Shown here: positions 21,863-32,208 of the stretch, piece by piece
How the letters are laid out: every line of letters begins with the position of its first letter
Position numbering within the stretch: the first letter of the stretch is position 1
NCBI GenBank assembly: GCA_001939145.1
Contig: LSRX01000586.1
Coordinates: 275,159-339,158 of the forward strand
DNA: 64,000 bases
Direction of reading: 5' to 3'
Source of the DNA: Symbiodinium microadriaticum
Lineage: Eukaryota > Sar > Dinophyceae > Suessiales > Symbiodiniaceae
Translations under genes and position numbers: made by a program
Notes under the pieces: generated by a model
Told to the model about the DNA's origin: nothing
The model's database searches: none
The model's input: the letters and a program-made list of their open reading frames with translations, nothing else

Positions 21863-22308
21863 TGGAACAAAGCCAGATGAGCTGAGCTAGCGTGTAGTGC
21901 AGGAAGCAGATGGGAGCTGATTCTGCTGCTGGTTGAACGGGAACTCTCGGGTTGCTGCTCCTGAGTTCCACCAAGAATCGCGGGGGATCAGCGCATGCAT
22001 GGCCAAACTGGAGGTAACCTACGTGTTTTTGTTTGCGAAGTGTTGTTGCGTCTATTAGCCAGGTCATGCCATCGCTTGGAGTGGTAGCTCATGCACAGTC
22101 TCGTACCCTTTCATCGAGAAAAACTCCAGCCTCGTCTGAAATCAATGTTCTTTCATGTTTCGAGATGGCATCTTTGCTCAGCAAGCTTGGAGTACGAGTT
22201 GTGCCACTCGGAGTTCAATCCCTAAAATAAACCCCAAAGCCCCAAAGTTAAAGGAACACCTACATACCGCCCAAATTCCTGTCAGCACCATGCCAAACCC
22301 TTCTCGAG

Positions 22309-22410
22309 CCATTCAGAAAGGAGCTGGCGATGAAAGCCCTCAAGATGGACAGCTTTGCTCAGCTGCACCAGGCGGACACCCTCTACTGTAGAATTTTGAG
22401 CTTGGTGTGA
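22309..22410 (+). CDS. Exon-like coding island
   Basis: PFRKELAMKALKMDSFAQLH, QADTLYCRILSLV then TGA (22408); GC3 22/28 up to the Cys. Helical and charged. The upstream sequence is C-rich (ATGCCAAACCCTTC). No family recognised. Confidence 0.46.
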   Translation, partial: PFRKELAMKALKMDSFAQLHQADTLYCRILSLV

Positions 22411-22933
22411 GCTTTTTCAAGGCAAAAAGAGGGCTTAAGTCGGAGTTCTTGTCTACTTGGGCTTCTGGTGCTCAGGGGGGTTCAAGGCTTTTGTCTTCGG
22501 GGCTGGGTGTAGAGACTTCGACCTGAAGGGTTTGGGGTTAAAGCCATACCGTCTTGCCTGTCGGCAGGTTCTACTTGCAGCTACAAGGAATCTGTGCCGC
22601 ACACCCCGAGTCTAGCTTTAAGAGCAAGTCCTAAACCTTGAGTAGCTGCTAGCCCCTTATTTGCCCTGAAGTCCCAATGGCTCGATACTGGCAACTTGGA
22701 CGCGTTTCTCCGGGCTTATTGGTGGGCTTCAGGCAACGCTCCTGACCAGTATCTCGTCCTTCGCCGAGCTGAGCTCTGTGGCTGTGCCGGAAGGCGGGGG
22801 CGTTTGGGCTCTTGGGGCTTTGGTGTTTAAGGTTTACTTGCCTTCTGTGTTGGGCGTTTAGGGTCAGAGAAGGAATAAGACAGTACATAGCTCTGTGAGT
22901 ATGGGAGGTGTCAATTAGGAATTGCCATCCTGA

Positions 22934-23065
22934 TCGTGCAATCACTTCTCCACGAACCTGGCGGAGCTCGGGCGGTGCGAAGGAATTGGCGTGAGCAATG
23001 GCCCTATTGCTGAAGAGCTGGTCGCTCCAGCCTGCTTCAGAGCCTTCCCGGTACCCCAGACATAA
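22934..23065 (+). CDS. Exon-like coding island
   Basis: SCNHFSTNLAELGRCEGIGV, SNGPIAEELVAPACFRAFPV, PQT, TAA; GC3 27/39. TTCCCG|GTACCC offers a donor at ~23051. The opposite strand has a 144-codon frame, but it lacks a better codon signature. Likely the exon before the island at 23142. Confidence 0.4.
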   Translation, partial: SCNHFSTNLAELGRCEGIGVSNGPIAEELVAPACFRAFPVPQT

Positions 23066-23141
23066 AGCCCAAATCCAAGCCATGACCTCGAAGCCCCGAG
23101 GCCCCCTGAGCCCTTAGACTTTTCGCGCTCCTTTCGTCCAG

Positions 23142-23222
23142 GAAGCGAAGAGGAGGCCGAAAGGCGAGTGCAGCGACTGCCCGGAGCCTGGCATGTTGGT
23201 CCGGCAAGTTTGGGGTCTGTAA
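23142..23222 (+). CDS. Exon-like coding island with a CxxC motif
   Basis: EAKRRPKGECSDCPEPGMLV, RQVWGL, TAA; GC3 about 21/27. TCGTCCAG|G at 23141 is a good acceptor. The single CSDC pair could belong to a zinc ribbon completed by another exon; that is only a possibility. Confidence 0.42.
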   Translation, partial: EAKRRPKGECSDCPEPGMLVRQVWGL

Positions 23223-23269
23223 AAACTGTACAGCTGGTAGGTCTAGGTGTTTTGCTGACTTTTGTCGGT

Positions 23270-23593
23270 ATGTACATGTGCGCTTTCTTTGCGGTCTTCA
23301 GATGCATTGGATTCGAAGGGGTGTGGAATCAATTGAACAATGAATCGAAGTCCCTCAGCCTCAGACCAAGACGGTGCCCAAAAGAAAGCCTCCGTGTTCT
23401 GTTCCCGGCATGCGTGACCTCGCTCCGACTGATGTGTCTTCCTTGCAACAGAATAGAAGCTGTCCATGTCTCTGAGCTCTTGCACTTCAGGAATGTAGTG
23501 GGGATCCCGAGGATCGAGTCCATCCTCGGCGCGGAGAGCCACGAGCGAAAGCACGGTGCTCAGAAGGTCTTGTGGTTATCCACCAATGTCTAG
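23270..23593 (+). CDS. Candidate coding frame, 107 codons
   Basis: ATG-initiated MYMCAFFAVFRCIGFEGVWN, then a polar part including CPKESLRVLFPACVTSLRLM and VGIPRIESILGAESHERKHG, TAG at 23591. A hydrophobic N-terminal ~15 residues could be a membrane anchor or signal. The frame is open further upstream to 23168. No family recognised. Confidence 0.35.
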   Translation: MYMCAFFAVFRCIGFEGVWNQLNNESKSLSLRPRRCPKESLRVLFPACVTSLRLMCLPCNRIEAVHVSELLHFRNVVGIPRIESILGAESHERKHGAQKVLWLSTNV

Positions 23594-23871
23594 GCACTTG
23601 GATGCATGGTCCAGTACTACCATGCTACTGTGGCCAGAGGGTGTTGTCTTGTCTCTGGCAGTATGGTAGGAGAGCAGTATGGTAGCAGATCGAGAATCCG
23701 AAAATATGGGCATCGTCGAGAGCACTAGACCCAGGCCTGAGAGGGCTGCGTTCAACTTCATCCGGACTGGCAGAGAACTTCGGTGATTGAAGCCGAATTA
23801 AGCATCAAGATCTGAGCCGGCCCGGCGGGTTCGACACCGGTGCCCTGGCATTGGAATTCCTCTTAATTCAG

Positions 23872-25188
23872 ATGCACTCGGCCGGATCTTTGCTTGCAAG
23901 TCGCGTGCGACAATGGCAGACAGCTCGTGCGTGTCTGAAATCATCAACTCCTCATCAGGAGTGGAGTGGATCTGCGAAAGCATTTGCACATGGAATATTG
24001 CAGGCGGCGGCAATTGAGCCACAACCGCCCATGACCGGGCTCCACAGCTTCAGTGCAATTGATGCTGGGAAGGTCACGGAGGTCCGCCAAAAGAACCAGC
24101 AGCTTCGAGTAAATCTGAAGACCCTGCCTTGGCCCGAGCTACGGCGCTTCCAGGCGCACGGCCATGTGTATGATTTGCCACTGCAAGTTTCCAGCGAGAG
24201 ATCTGCCGCGCCGATCGTTGCTACGGAGTCCAGGCTGCGCTTTTTAGCCGGCTTCTTTGACGGTGATGGCAGTGTGGGTTCTGCATCTGATTTGTCTGGA
24301 TGCTATTTGCACGTATCGCAGTCCTTCGACAAGGCCGTCATTCTCATGCTCCTGCGTGACACCTTTGGTGGAAGCATCCGGCTGTCCAAGCAAGGCGCAG
24401 GACTTCGCAAGCCTGTGCTAACGTGGAGGGTATGTGGCCAGTCGGCCCGAAGAGCAGCTTCGCTTCTGGCACCGCGCAGCATCACCAAGCAAAAGCAGCT
24501 CTTGCTTGCCGCCCATTGGCCCGGTTCGACGTCCAAAAGAGAGGACAGCAAAGCCGAGCTTCGCGATCTAAAGAGCTACGATTCAGCGGTCGTTGTGCCG
24601 TGCAGTTGGGAGTACTGTGCCGGCTTCTTCGACGCAGAGGGCTGCATTAGGCAGACGGGCGCAGGCGCCTCCCTAACTCTGCAGATTGATCAAAAGCATC
24701 CCCAAGTGCTGGTGTGCCTTCGCGATTTTTTTGTCGAAGCCGCAGGAGTGCACGCAACAATCAGGACGAGCGAGGCTGCACATCGGCTTTGCATCCACGG
24801 CCTGCCCCGATGCAAAGCTGTACTACAACAGATGTTGGATGTAGGATTGCTTTGCAAGGCCAAACAGGCGAAGCTGGCTTTGAGCCTGACAGCGGAGAAC
24901 GCTGCACAAGTCAGCACTGAACTTGTACATCTGACAGGGAACCAAGCATTTGGAAAGAGTCTGGATCTTGCAGGCCAAGGAAGGGCAACAAGGATCCGGT
25001 CACTGACGCAGCAAATCAGAAACAGGATGAAGCGAGACAGGCCGCAGGAGGCTGAAGTGATGCTGAGAAACCTGGAAGCGCTAAAGCTTGATCACGATTT
25101 GTTGAATGCGCGGCACGAGAATGAGGAGCTGCTCAGATACGAGAGTTACATACGGCATTTGCACAACACTTGCTGGAAAGGTCCATAA
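23872..25188 (+). CDS. LAGLIDADG homing-endonuclease-like protein, copy 1
   Basis: 438 aa from the first ATG; the frame is open back to a TGA at 23788. Two LAGLIDADG motifs are visible: residues 125-133 (LAGFFDGDG) and 249-257 (CAGFFDAEG). The acidic residues at motif position 8 are D132 and E256, the metal-binding catalytic positions in this family. Each half then has a V/I-x-Q segment (Q150, Q274) and a K-x-K-Q segment (K206/K208, K329/K331), matching the active-site Gln and Lys of I-CreI-type enzymes. Two motifs in one chain imply a monomeric, pseudo-symmetric enzyme that cuts a long DNA site. Extra N- and C-terminal regions of ~115 and ~100 residues exceed the usual 220-350 aa core; the C-terminus is charged and helical. 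GC3 is ~57% in a 40-codon sample, lower than in nearby exon islands. Both half-sites look intact, so activity is plausible but untested. No group I intron core or intein host is visible; the gene lies between coding islands and may sit in a spliceosomal intron. Confidence 0.9.
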   Translation: MHSAGSLLASRVRQWQTARACLKSSTPHQEWSGSAKAFAHGILQAAAIEPQPPMTGLHSFSAIDAGKVTEVRQKNQQLRVNLKTLPWPELRRFQAHGHVYDLPLQVSSERSAAPIVATESRLRFLAGFFDGDGSVGSASDLSGCYLHVSQSFDKAVILMLLRDTFGGSIRLSKQGAGLRKPVLTWRVCGQSARRAASLLAPRSITKQKQLLLAAHWPGSTSKREDSKAELRDLKSYDSAVVVPCSWEYCAGFFDAEGCIRQTGAGASLTLQIDQKHPQVLVCLRDFFVEAAGVHATIRTSEAAHRLCIHGLPRCKAVLQQMLDVGLLCKAKQAKLALSLTAENAAQVSTELVHLTGNQAFGKSLDLAGQGRATRIRSLTQQIRNRMKRDRPQEAEVMLRNLEALKLDHDLLNARHENEELLRYESYIRHLHNTCWKGP

Positions 25189-25957
25189 GATGAAGCCTTT
25201 CGAGTGTATGCGCCTGCATACATGCCTGCCCGCATGCTTTCCTGATGTAGTTTCTCAGTTGCGGTGAGCATGGAGCTCTGTGCGAAAAGGCGTCAGCAAC
25301 TGCCGGTCAGCGGGATGCTGTTCTGGTCCGGAATTGGGTCTACCCTTGTCGCCACACTTCACTTCCTGACCTTGACTGACGTGAGAGTCCGGACTGGAGA
25401 TCTCATGTGATAGCTTTCACCTTCGTTGATGATGCACATGCGATCGGATTGAAAAGTAGGAAACTGTAAAGAAACGTACCGCAGCAAGTCCTGTCCGAAG
25501 GCCGAAGTTTCCCAACCTCGGATCCTCGCGGCATGGGTCCTTGAATTGGCAGCGTAGACGGTGCACTCTATCGTGCAGCTTCAAAGACTTTTTCGACAAT
25601 ACCATCCAGTTGCAACCATGACCATCCCAATACGCTAAGCCATGACACCCCAGTCCCAACGTGCAATCGTCGACTTTCCCAGAGCCTCAACCCTTGTCCC
25701 AAGCCTTAAACTAGGTAGGCCTTTGGGACATTTTATATTTTTCTTGTTGGGCTTCAGAGGATCTTATTTACGAATGTTTTTCAGAGGCTTTGAGGGGCCA
25801 ACCTCGTAAAGCTTCCTACAGTAAAGGGCCCGGCGGCCATCAAAGCCTAAAGCCCTAAAGCCCAAAGCCCATATGAATCATTATAGAGACCAAAGCTACT
25901 GATTGAACCCCCTTGGGTGCTTTGTACAACTCCTACCGAGCCCTTGCTGCTGCCCAG
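25189..25957. other. 3' flank of endonuclease copy 1, no gene supported
   Basis: No repeat, terminator-like element or group I intron core is evident after the stop codon. An 80-codon frame on the - strand (25417-25659) is within chance expectation. C-rich CCTAAAGCCCTAAAGCCC begins near 25850. Confidence 0.4.
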
Positions 25958-26023
25958 GGCTCTGGAGGCCCACGAGGATGCCGCGCAGCAGCTGGCTGGC
26001 AAGACTTTGGGGCCTCCTGGGGC
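25958..26023 (+). CDS. Short exon-like island
   Basis: RALEAHEDAAQQLAGKTLGP with GC3 about 17/23. TGCCCAG| (25957) is a plausible acceptor, and the island ends GGGGC|GTAGGGTTTTAGGG, a telomere-like donor. CCTAAAGCCCTAAAGCCC lies ~90 bases upstream. No family recognised. Confidence 0.45.
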
Positions 26024-26427
26024 GTAGGGTTTTAGGGTCTAGGGTTAAGGGTTTAGGGTTTGAGGGCCATGGTTTGATAAGGTTGTGTGTTGGCTCTGAA
26101 AGTTTAGAGTTCTTCCGGGCGTTTTCAACCGCATATTGCAGGGTTGTGTGTTCCGTTTACAAGTCTAACTAGACGTTCAAAGGGTTTGAGGTTGTGTACG
26201 TTGCATGGGCTTTAGGGTTTCGGGCTCAAGGTTCTACAAGGTTGTCATACACACACACGCACACAATGTGTTTCGTCTGGATGTTTAGAGGTTTAGATGG
26301 CATTCTAGGGTTTTGAATTTGTCCTGTTGCAGCACTCACGGTTTGGAGCCGCACCTCCTCTTACGAAGTCTCGATTCTCACAAATCCCATCTGCAAACTA
26401 GTGAGAGCTTCGCGTGGCTTTGCTCTC

Positions 26428-26531
26428 AGCAAATTCCTCCCTGGGCCTCAGAGGTCGGAGTATTCCTTGGCGCCGTGGAATGTGGAGTTCACTTCGAAGC
26501 AGCTGAGGCGCCAGGGGAGCCAACAGGGCCG
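26428..26531 (+). CDS. Exon-like coding island with a GTAGGG donor
   Basis: SKFLPGPQRSEYSLAPWNVE, FTSKQLRRQGSQQG; GC3 24/28. The donor is GGCCG|GTAGGG at 26532, and GGGTTTAGGGTGTAGGG follows 20 bases later. GCTCTCAG| at 26429 is a possible acceptor. No family recognised. Confidence 0.46.
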
Positions 26532-26906
26532 GTAGGGCTCAAAGAGTTCTATAGGGTTTAGGGTGTAGGGTTTAGGGTAGAGGGTAGGATCTCCTTGTGG
26601 GCGTTAGCTTCAGTGCCCAAGTTAAACCCTCTGGTCAGGACATGCATGAAGTCTCGCATACCCTGATGTACTGAGAACATAGGATTTCGCTTGATTGCTA
26701 CTTTTTCCCATCTTCTACTACTCCTGAATTTGAAGTTGGGGAGGGGGTTTGGGGCCGACTCCGAAGATCGGAGCCTCCGAGTTGGGGCTTCGCGGGTTGA
26801 TCGCCCCGCCACCCGCCACCCGGGGCTCACCAGAGTGAGGACCACGAGGCTTCATTGCAAGAGCATCGTAGCAATCTTGGTTGCCAAGGTATCACAGCAC
26901 CATCGC

Positions 26907-27521
26907 ATGCAGTGGTCCAGCAGTCCTTTTCATGAGCAAGTTTTCCGATTCACAGAGCACAGCAGCAACCCGATCCTGTTCGAGTCTCTGCCTGCCAGGG
27001 CCATGCAGGGGGCCGTGGCCAGCGGCCTGCCCAAGGCCCTCGCCCCCTTTGTTACTTTACGAAACTTAGGGATACCCTTATTTTGGGGTCCTTATAATAA
27101 GGATCCTACTATTTCGGGTGCTATATTAGGGTCCCCTCTTTTCGGAAACCCCCATTTCTTACTTCGGTGGCTTCGGCTCCTTGGAGCTCAGGGCTCCTGG
27201 GGCTTGGTGTTCCGGCTTTCTCGTCGGGTGATCTGGCAGCTGCGCGCCTCCAAAAGGGGTTGCTGGCTTGAAGCTTCACATTTCACAGCTTTTTTTCTGT
27301 GGCTGTGGCTTGGTGTATCGCTTGCTGACAGAATTAGTGACAGAGGGGGGTTGGATCTGCAGGTGGCCGGTGCACAAGCACTTCTGAACGACACGCTGAA
27401 CGGTGCCCAGCTGAGAGTGCCAGTGCGCATAGTTGTTGAGTCTATTTTCGGGCTCAGGGAAACTGTTTGCATTGCCCTCGTTGCGGCTTCTGTTCGTTTC
27501 TGCTCAAGCGCCAAGAAGTAA
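26907..27521 (+). CDS. Long open frame, 204 aa from first ATG
   Basis: The frame is open from 26691, 276 codons, longer than chance readily gives at this base composition. Coding-like parts are EQVFRFTEHSSNPILFESLP, ARAMQGAVASGLPKALAPF near the start and DRISDRGGLDLQVAGAQALL, NDTLNGAQLRVPVRIVVESI near the end, TAA at 27519. The middle (27054-27158) reads through an AT-rich stretch with a GGTCCTTATAATAAGGATCC palindrome. It could be an intron, since CCCTTT|GTTACT resembles a donor. No domain recognised. Confidence 0.42.
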   Translation: MQWSSSPFHEQVFRFTEHSSNPILFESLPARAMQGAVASGLPKALAPFVTLRNLGIPLFWGPYNKDPTISGAILGSPLFGNPHFLLRWLRLLGAQGSWGLVFRLSRRVIWQLRASKRGCWLEASHFTAFFLWLWLGVSLADRISDRGGLDLQVAGAQALLNDTLNGAQLRVPVRIVVESIFGLRETVCIALVAASVRFCSSAKK

Positions 27522-28591
27522 TTAGGAGTTCCAAGCGCCCCTATCCCCCGAGCAACGACGAGCTGTTTGCATGCAAGACGCTGCAGCAGTGCCGAGCATT
27601 GAAATTGTAAACTCTGTGCTTTTCTGGTCTCTTGGAGCTCCCACACAAGCATCAACTCCCGCCTTCTTGAAACACAAGCATTACAGACTGCTGCATCCCA
27701 GCAAGGCTACTCGCAGCTGTCAGCTGCCTTAGGCCGGGATCCTGGGAAGGGTCTTCTGAAGGTCTGGTGCGGGCGCAGGGAGAGGGAGAAAGAGAGAGAG
27801 AGAGAGAGACAGAAGTCATCGATTCTTGAGGAAGTCTCAAATCTGTGCGGGTATCATAACAACTTGAAGGTTGTTTGGAGCCATAATCAATGTTGTTGCC
27901 AGCCTCGTACAATCCCAAAGATTTAGGAGCAGGTGTGGTCTGTGGGTGCCTAGGAAAGCTCAAACTCATCAGAGCATGCCTAGCAGACTCTTGGGCTAAA
28001 GTTTCGATGCCCAGTAGAGCTTAACATCCCCAGGCCACAAGCAAAAGAAGCAAAAGAGCTCCGACAGTTCAGTGCCCATTCTGCTGTTCAGGCCTGTCTT
28101 ATAGCGTGGAGAAAGCGCTTCGTGCCAGCCCCGCCAAGCTGCAGGAACATCAGGCCTGGCTAGGGAGTCGGTTCCACCGCTTGTTGCTTGATTCTTGACT
28201 CTTGATTCTGATGTATATGTCAATCCTCATCACTGACCCCACGGTACCAACGCACACTGCAGGGATAGTATTCCTGCGTGCATACAAACTCCTCCCACTC
28301 TTTGTTCTCTATCTCTCTCTCCCTCCCTCTCTCTGTCTCTCTCCCTGTGTTTCTCTGCCTCTCTCTCTCTGGTGCTCGCTCGCTCTTTCTCGCTCCTACC
28401 GAAGGCTATGGCACATGGAGGCATTGATGAACAAATGGTACAAGAGATGCAGAAGCTGCGTATAAGCCCTAAGCCCCTTATAAAGCCCTTCTGGAACCTC
28501 TACTAGAACCCGTATAAAGGCCATTTCGAACCCCCTTTCTCTAAGCCCTACATTATTTATGCCTTTGAGGCCTTCTTTTAGAGCCCCCAAA
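27522..28591. other. No supported gene; (GA)n and (CT)n tracts
   Basis: An (AG)n run at 27788-27811 and a CT-rich tract at 28306-28372. The small frames here carry no coding signature. Confidence 0.5.
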
Positions 28592-28687
28592 AGCACCGCC
28601 TCTTCGCCCGAGGCCATGGTGGAGTTGGTTTTGCTGCTCCAGGAGGCCTGGCGCGACTCCGGGGCGGTGCTGACGGCGTCCCGGCAG
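28592..28687 (+). CDS. Exon-like coding island
   Basis: STASSPEAMVELVLLLQEAW then RDSGAVLTASRQ; GC3 24/25 over the last 25 codons. It ends CGGCAG|GTGCCA, the same CAG|GTGCC donor as the exon at 18265. Leu-rich amphipathic helix. The frame remains open to ~28768 through a (GT)n run. No family recognised. Confidence 0.52.
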
Positions 28688-28740
28688 GTGCCAGGGGCCT
28701 GCCTGCATGCGAGGGTGGAGCGGGTGCATGTTACGTATCT

Positions 28741-29112
28741 ATGGCTCCGTTTGTGTGTGTGTGTGTAGACATGCTAATACGTCTATACACAAAAATGTAT
28801 ATGTATAAGTGGACATTCATGAAGACGCAGCACAAATGCCCGGCCAACTTTGCTGGTCTACCTAAAACCAAGGTGGACACGCTTCGCCCGTGTAACGTCT
28901 TGAAAGGTCTAGGGAGGTTGCCGAAAACTTTGGACGGGGATCCGGCTTTCTACATGTGGAAGGCTTGTGGTGCTCAGAGTTTCCGCGATGCTTCGGCAAC
29001 TAACTCTTCGTATGAGTATGATTTCTCACAGACTCAGAGAGGAGATGTTTTTGGGTTTCAGCACATTTGCTGGCTTGGAGTCTTGGGGTTGCTGTCAAGG
29101 TCTCGTGCTTGA
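28741..29112 (+). CDS. Candidate coding frame, 123 codons
   Basis: The ATG at 28741 is followed by a (GT)n-coded VCVCV segment, so the true start is probably the ATG at 28819 (MKTQHKCPANFAGLPKTKVD). It continues TLRPCNVLKGLGRLPKTLDG, DPAFYMWKACGAQSFRDASA, TNSSYEYDFSQTQRGDVFGF, TGA at 29110. Mixed polar composition, no recognised domain. Confidence 0.42.
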   Translation: MAPFVCVCVDMLIRLYTKMYMYKWTFMKTQHKCPANFAGLPKTKVDTLRPCNVLKGLGRLPKTLDGDPAFYMWKACGAQSFRDASATNSSYEYDFSQTQRGDVFGFQHICWLGVLGLLSRSRA

Positions 29113-29387
29113 AGGTGCAGAGAATGTGCAAGGCCCCATGCCTTAAACCCTCAGCATTTACCGCAGGCTCAAGATTTTCCGCAAACTGAACCAGAAAGCA
29201 CCCTAACCGAACCTGTTTCAGTCACAGAACCTGAACCCTCATCCCTAAACCATAGTCAATAGTCCACAAGACTTAGATGCCGAACTTCAAGCCTCGACCT
29301 GAACCCTAACTCCTAAACCCCCACACTTACAGAACCCTTATACTTATAGAGCCTTTGCAGCACCCTATAGACAAAAAACCCCAAAAC

Positions 29388-29476
29388 CGTGAATCTCGCG
29401 GCCTGAAGGCGGACCTGGCAGCCTTGGAGAGGACGCGGCTGAAGCACAACAGGCCCGAAGCCGGGCTGAGTGAGGG
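29388..29476 (+). CDS. Internal exon with a telomere-like donor
   Basis: NRESRGLKADLAALERTRLK, HNRPEAGLSE; GC3 22/25. It ends GTGAGGG|GTTTAGGGTACGGG. C-rich CCTAACTCCTAAACCCCC lies ~80 bases upstream. Charged coiled-coil-like composition; no family recognised. Confidence 0.52.
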
Positions 29477-30450
29477 GTTTAGGGTACGGGTACGGTAGGG
29501 GTTTGAGTCTAGGGTTCTATAATCTATAAGCCTCTGATTGATGGGTCTTAGAGAAGCTTAGTGTCTTGCTTTCATGGTGCAAAGGTGAAGAGGTTTTCAG
29601 CGAAAGGATCAACAACGGATTCTCGTAAGCCTTCATGTTGCTACATGAGCCAGATACGGTTACTTGTTCATATGTGTAGACATCCCGCATTCCCTAAATC
29701 CAACATAGTAGCTCTCGACGATGCCCGTGAGAGCAAGCGCTTGGCACCGGCCTCCCAAAACTGAAACATTGGGCAGGTAGTATATCAGCAGAGCAAAGGT
29801 ATGGTCCTGCATACATCTCCACTGTGTGGAGGACAAAGCTTATTTTCTGGCGGAACCGATGCCTAATCCCAAAACCGATACCCCTGCTGAATGTACCAGG
29901 CGTGGAGAACCGATACCTAATCACCTAAGCCCACAACCGATAACCCTCTGCATATGTCCGCTTTCGGGCCTTTGAATATTTCCCGCCGCTTATATAATAT
30001 ATGTTTACAGGCACATAGATTCCGTTGCAGTATCATCAAAACATGTCCGATGTTTGTCTTATTCGCATTTTTGTGTTGTAAGGATCACGGCCCGACCGTG
30101 GGGTTCTTGTGAGGCTCGTGGTGCGGGCTTACCGCATCGGTGGCGAGCAGGCGATGGCCTGCTACTGCCACAGTTCAGGGTTAAAACCTTCGTTTTTGGA
30201 GTTGAGAGATGCTGGGGTTTGGGGTCGAGTTTGGGATGTGGGCATTGGGTGGTTAATTCGGATGTAAGTCCTTCGGTTCTTGGGTTGAGTGTGCAACTTT
30301 GCCGGTCTGAGCTTTCATGGTTCGTCGACCTGCATCTTCAAACTCTTTGCTGAAATACAGGTGAAGCTTCACGGAGAGCCGCTTCCTCTTGCACCTATAG
30401 TTTTAGGGTTTTGGGTTTAGGTATAAACCCTAAACCGTAAACAGTATCAT
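29477..30450. other. Intron-like sequence, no gene supported
   Basis: Begins GTTTAGGGTACGGG. It holds ~90 bases with repeated AACCGATA(C/A)CC units (29830-29950), a G-rich patch (30200-30260), and ends with TATAAACCCTAAACCG at 30422. Confidence 0.4.
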
Positions 30451-30597
30451 GATTCCCTCCCGGATTTTTGTGCAGAAAGCCTGATACCTGACACGCCTTG
30501 CATTGCAGATGGCCACGATGGTTCTCGCCAGACTGGTTCTCGTCGACGAGACCTGGCCGCTAAGTCAAGGTCCGTTTTTGTTTCAGTCTCGTGGTGA
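30451..30597 (+). CDS. Exon-like coding island
   Basis: DSLPDFCAESLIPDTPCIAD, GHDGSRQTGSRRRDLAAKSR, then SVFVSVSW and TGA. TAAACCCTAAACCG lies 20 bases upstream. A second frame starting after TTTGTTTCAG (30584) reads SRGEVEPPAVHRYCPIELLH. Where one passes into the other is unclear. Confidence 0.4.
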   Translation, partial: DSLPDFCAESLIPDTPCIADGHDGSRQTGSRRRDLAAKSRSVFVSVSW

Positions 30598-31374
30598 GGT
30601 AGAGCCTCCGGCAGTGCATCGCTACTGCCCCATTGAGCTCCTTCACTGGCATTCTTAGATTCAGCCAAGGAGATGCTTCTACCACCCTCCGAGCGCCGCC
30701 GGGGTCTCACCTATCTGTCAGCTTTTTTCTGAACCCTTCTACGGCTCCGTGAGACGAAGCTCCATGCTGCTTGTCTGGTGTTTTTTCTATGGTGTGAGCG
30801 GTGACAAGAGTGGGAACAAACCATCAGAGTAGTAACAAACAGTACGGGTAGCAACCATTTATACTGATACTCATACATATGTAAAGATGATCACATGTTA
30901 TCGTATAGCCCCGTCGATGCAACCTTGTGAAAGGATGATCTAGCCCGTTGGGTCGGGGTCGAAGGCCTTGTGCTGAATGGCTCATGGTACCAGAGTGCAC
31001 AAACACGCAAATCTCGTGTAACCCTCTACAAACTCCAGGGGCGACGGTTCTTGCAGTAGCCGTTGTGACGAGAAGGGCATCGGCAATTGTGGTACTAACA
31101 GCAAGGACATAGTAATTATAATTCGTATTCGTCGCAGTATCCATGCGGACCTTTGGATTGTCAGCCCCAGCACATCAGCTGACTCACCGGACTCGCGCAC
31201 TCGTTGCACAGCTTGTGAGAGACGCAACTCTGAATCTGACCGAGGCTTAACCAGCGAGGTGCCCTTCAGCATGGACAGGTGCGCTGCCCAAGCACCAAAC
31301 CAGATCGTGTGTGTGCTTTTGCTATATGCTTCCAGGTCTTCATATCACTAGTCGCAGAAGGTTTTGTGGTCAGC

Positions 31375-31620
31375 ATGTCATCCGAAATCCGATCGCCAGC
31401 TAGCGCCTTGAGACGGCTTTACGTTTTGTGTTGTGCATGGATCTCGACTGGATTTGCCAAGGCCTTACAAGCTGTGCCAGTCCGTGATTCGAGGCCTTTG
31501 CACTGGGTAGGTAGCTTCTTCAAGGCTTCAAGCGGGTGTAGGGTTCAGGGATTTTGGCGCCCCACAGTTCTTCAAGGCGTTGTCGGCATGTGCTGGCCGT
31601 TTGCATTGGCAGGGTTGTAG
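31375..31620 (+). CDS. Candidate coding frame, 81 codons
   Basis: ATG-initiated MSSEIRSPASALRRLYVLCC, AWISTGFAKALQAVPVRDSR, PLHWVGSFFKASSG, TAG at 31618. The frame is open upstream to 31279. The last 25 codons run into GGTTCAGGG-like sequence. No family recognised. Confidence 0.33.
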   Translation: MSSEIRSPASALRRLYVLCCAWISTGFAKALQAVPVRDSRPLHWVGSFFKASSGCRVQGFWRPTVLQGVVGMCWPFALAGL

Positions 31621-32208
31621 CTTTCTTTGTGAGTGACTTTTGGCGCCGCACCTTTACTCACTCCCACTGACAAAACCGTACCACGAAGGGTGAAACCCAG
31701 GCCCTCTGAAAGTGTCTCCTGGTTCGAGCAGGGCCACCTCAAACAAGTTTCCCCCACCGCACGTCCGAAGCTTTGGTGCAGGCTGAGCTGGGGCTCAGGG
31801 CAATGAGGATTTTTGAATCAGCAGTGTAGAGGTTAGGGTTGAAGGTTTAAAAATCGCAGACCGGCCACGAGAGGCCTGGACCAGGCGGGCAAGGTGAATC
31901 CCAGGCGTCGCCGCCGCTGGCTACGGTGCCCACATGCTTGATTCTTAAAGGGACACCTGCAAGCTTTTAAGCTGAAGCAGGACTTCTTTGCCCGAGGCTG
32001 TACCTGGGCTTCACTTCTAGTTATTCTCGGTTCTGTCTTTTCTCGCCCTGCTTCCTTATCACAGACAGGCATAGACATGTCAGCCGCAGCTATTAACACG
32101 AACGGCATTCACATGTGATGTTGACTCTTGCGATGTCGCAAGGGAGGAATGTTGTGATGTTTACTACTTCTGTTATTATGCTTGGTGTTGCCGTTGTGCT
32201 CATTAAGT

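Noticed and set aside
25189-25700. Group I intron core around the endonuclease genes
   Set aside because: I could not identify P/Q/R/S-like conserved segments near either gene. A covariance-model search would be needed to exclude a diverged one.
28730-28770. (GT)n-coded VCVCV peptide as a signal sequence
   Set aside because: It is a microsatellite; the later ATG at 28819 is a more plausible start.
29580-29640. CAACGGATTCTCG, reminiscent of the 5.8S rRNA start
   Set aside because: Only a short word matches; flanks do not resemble rRNA.
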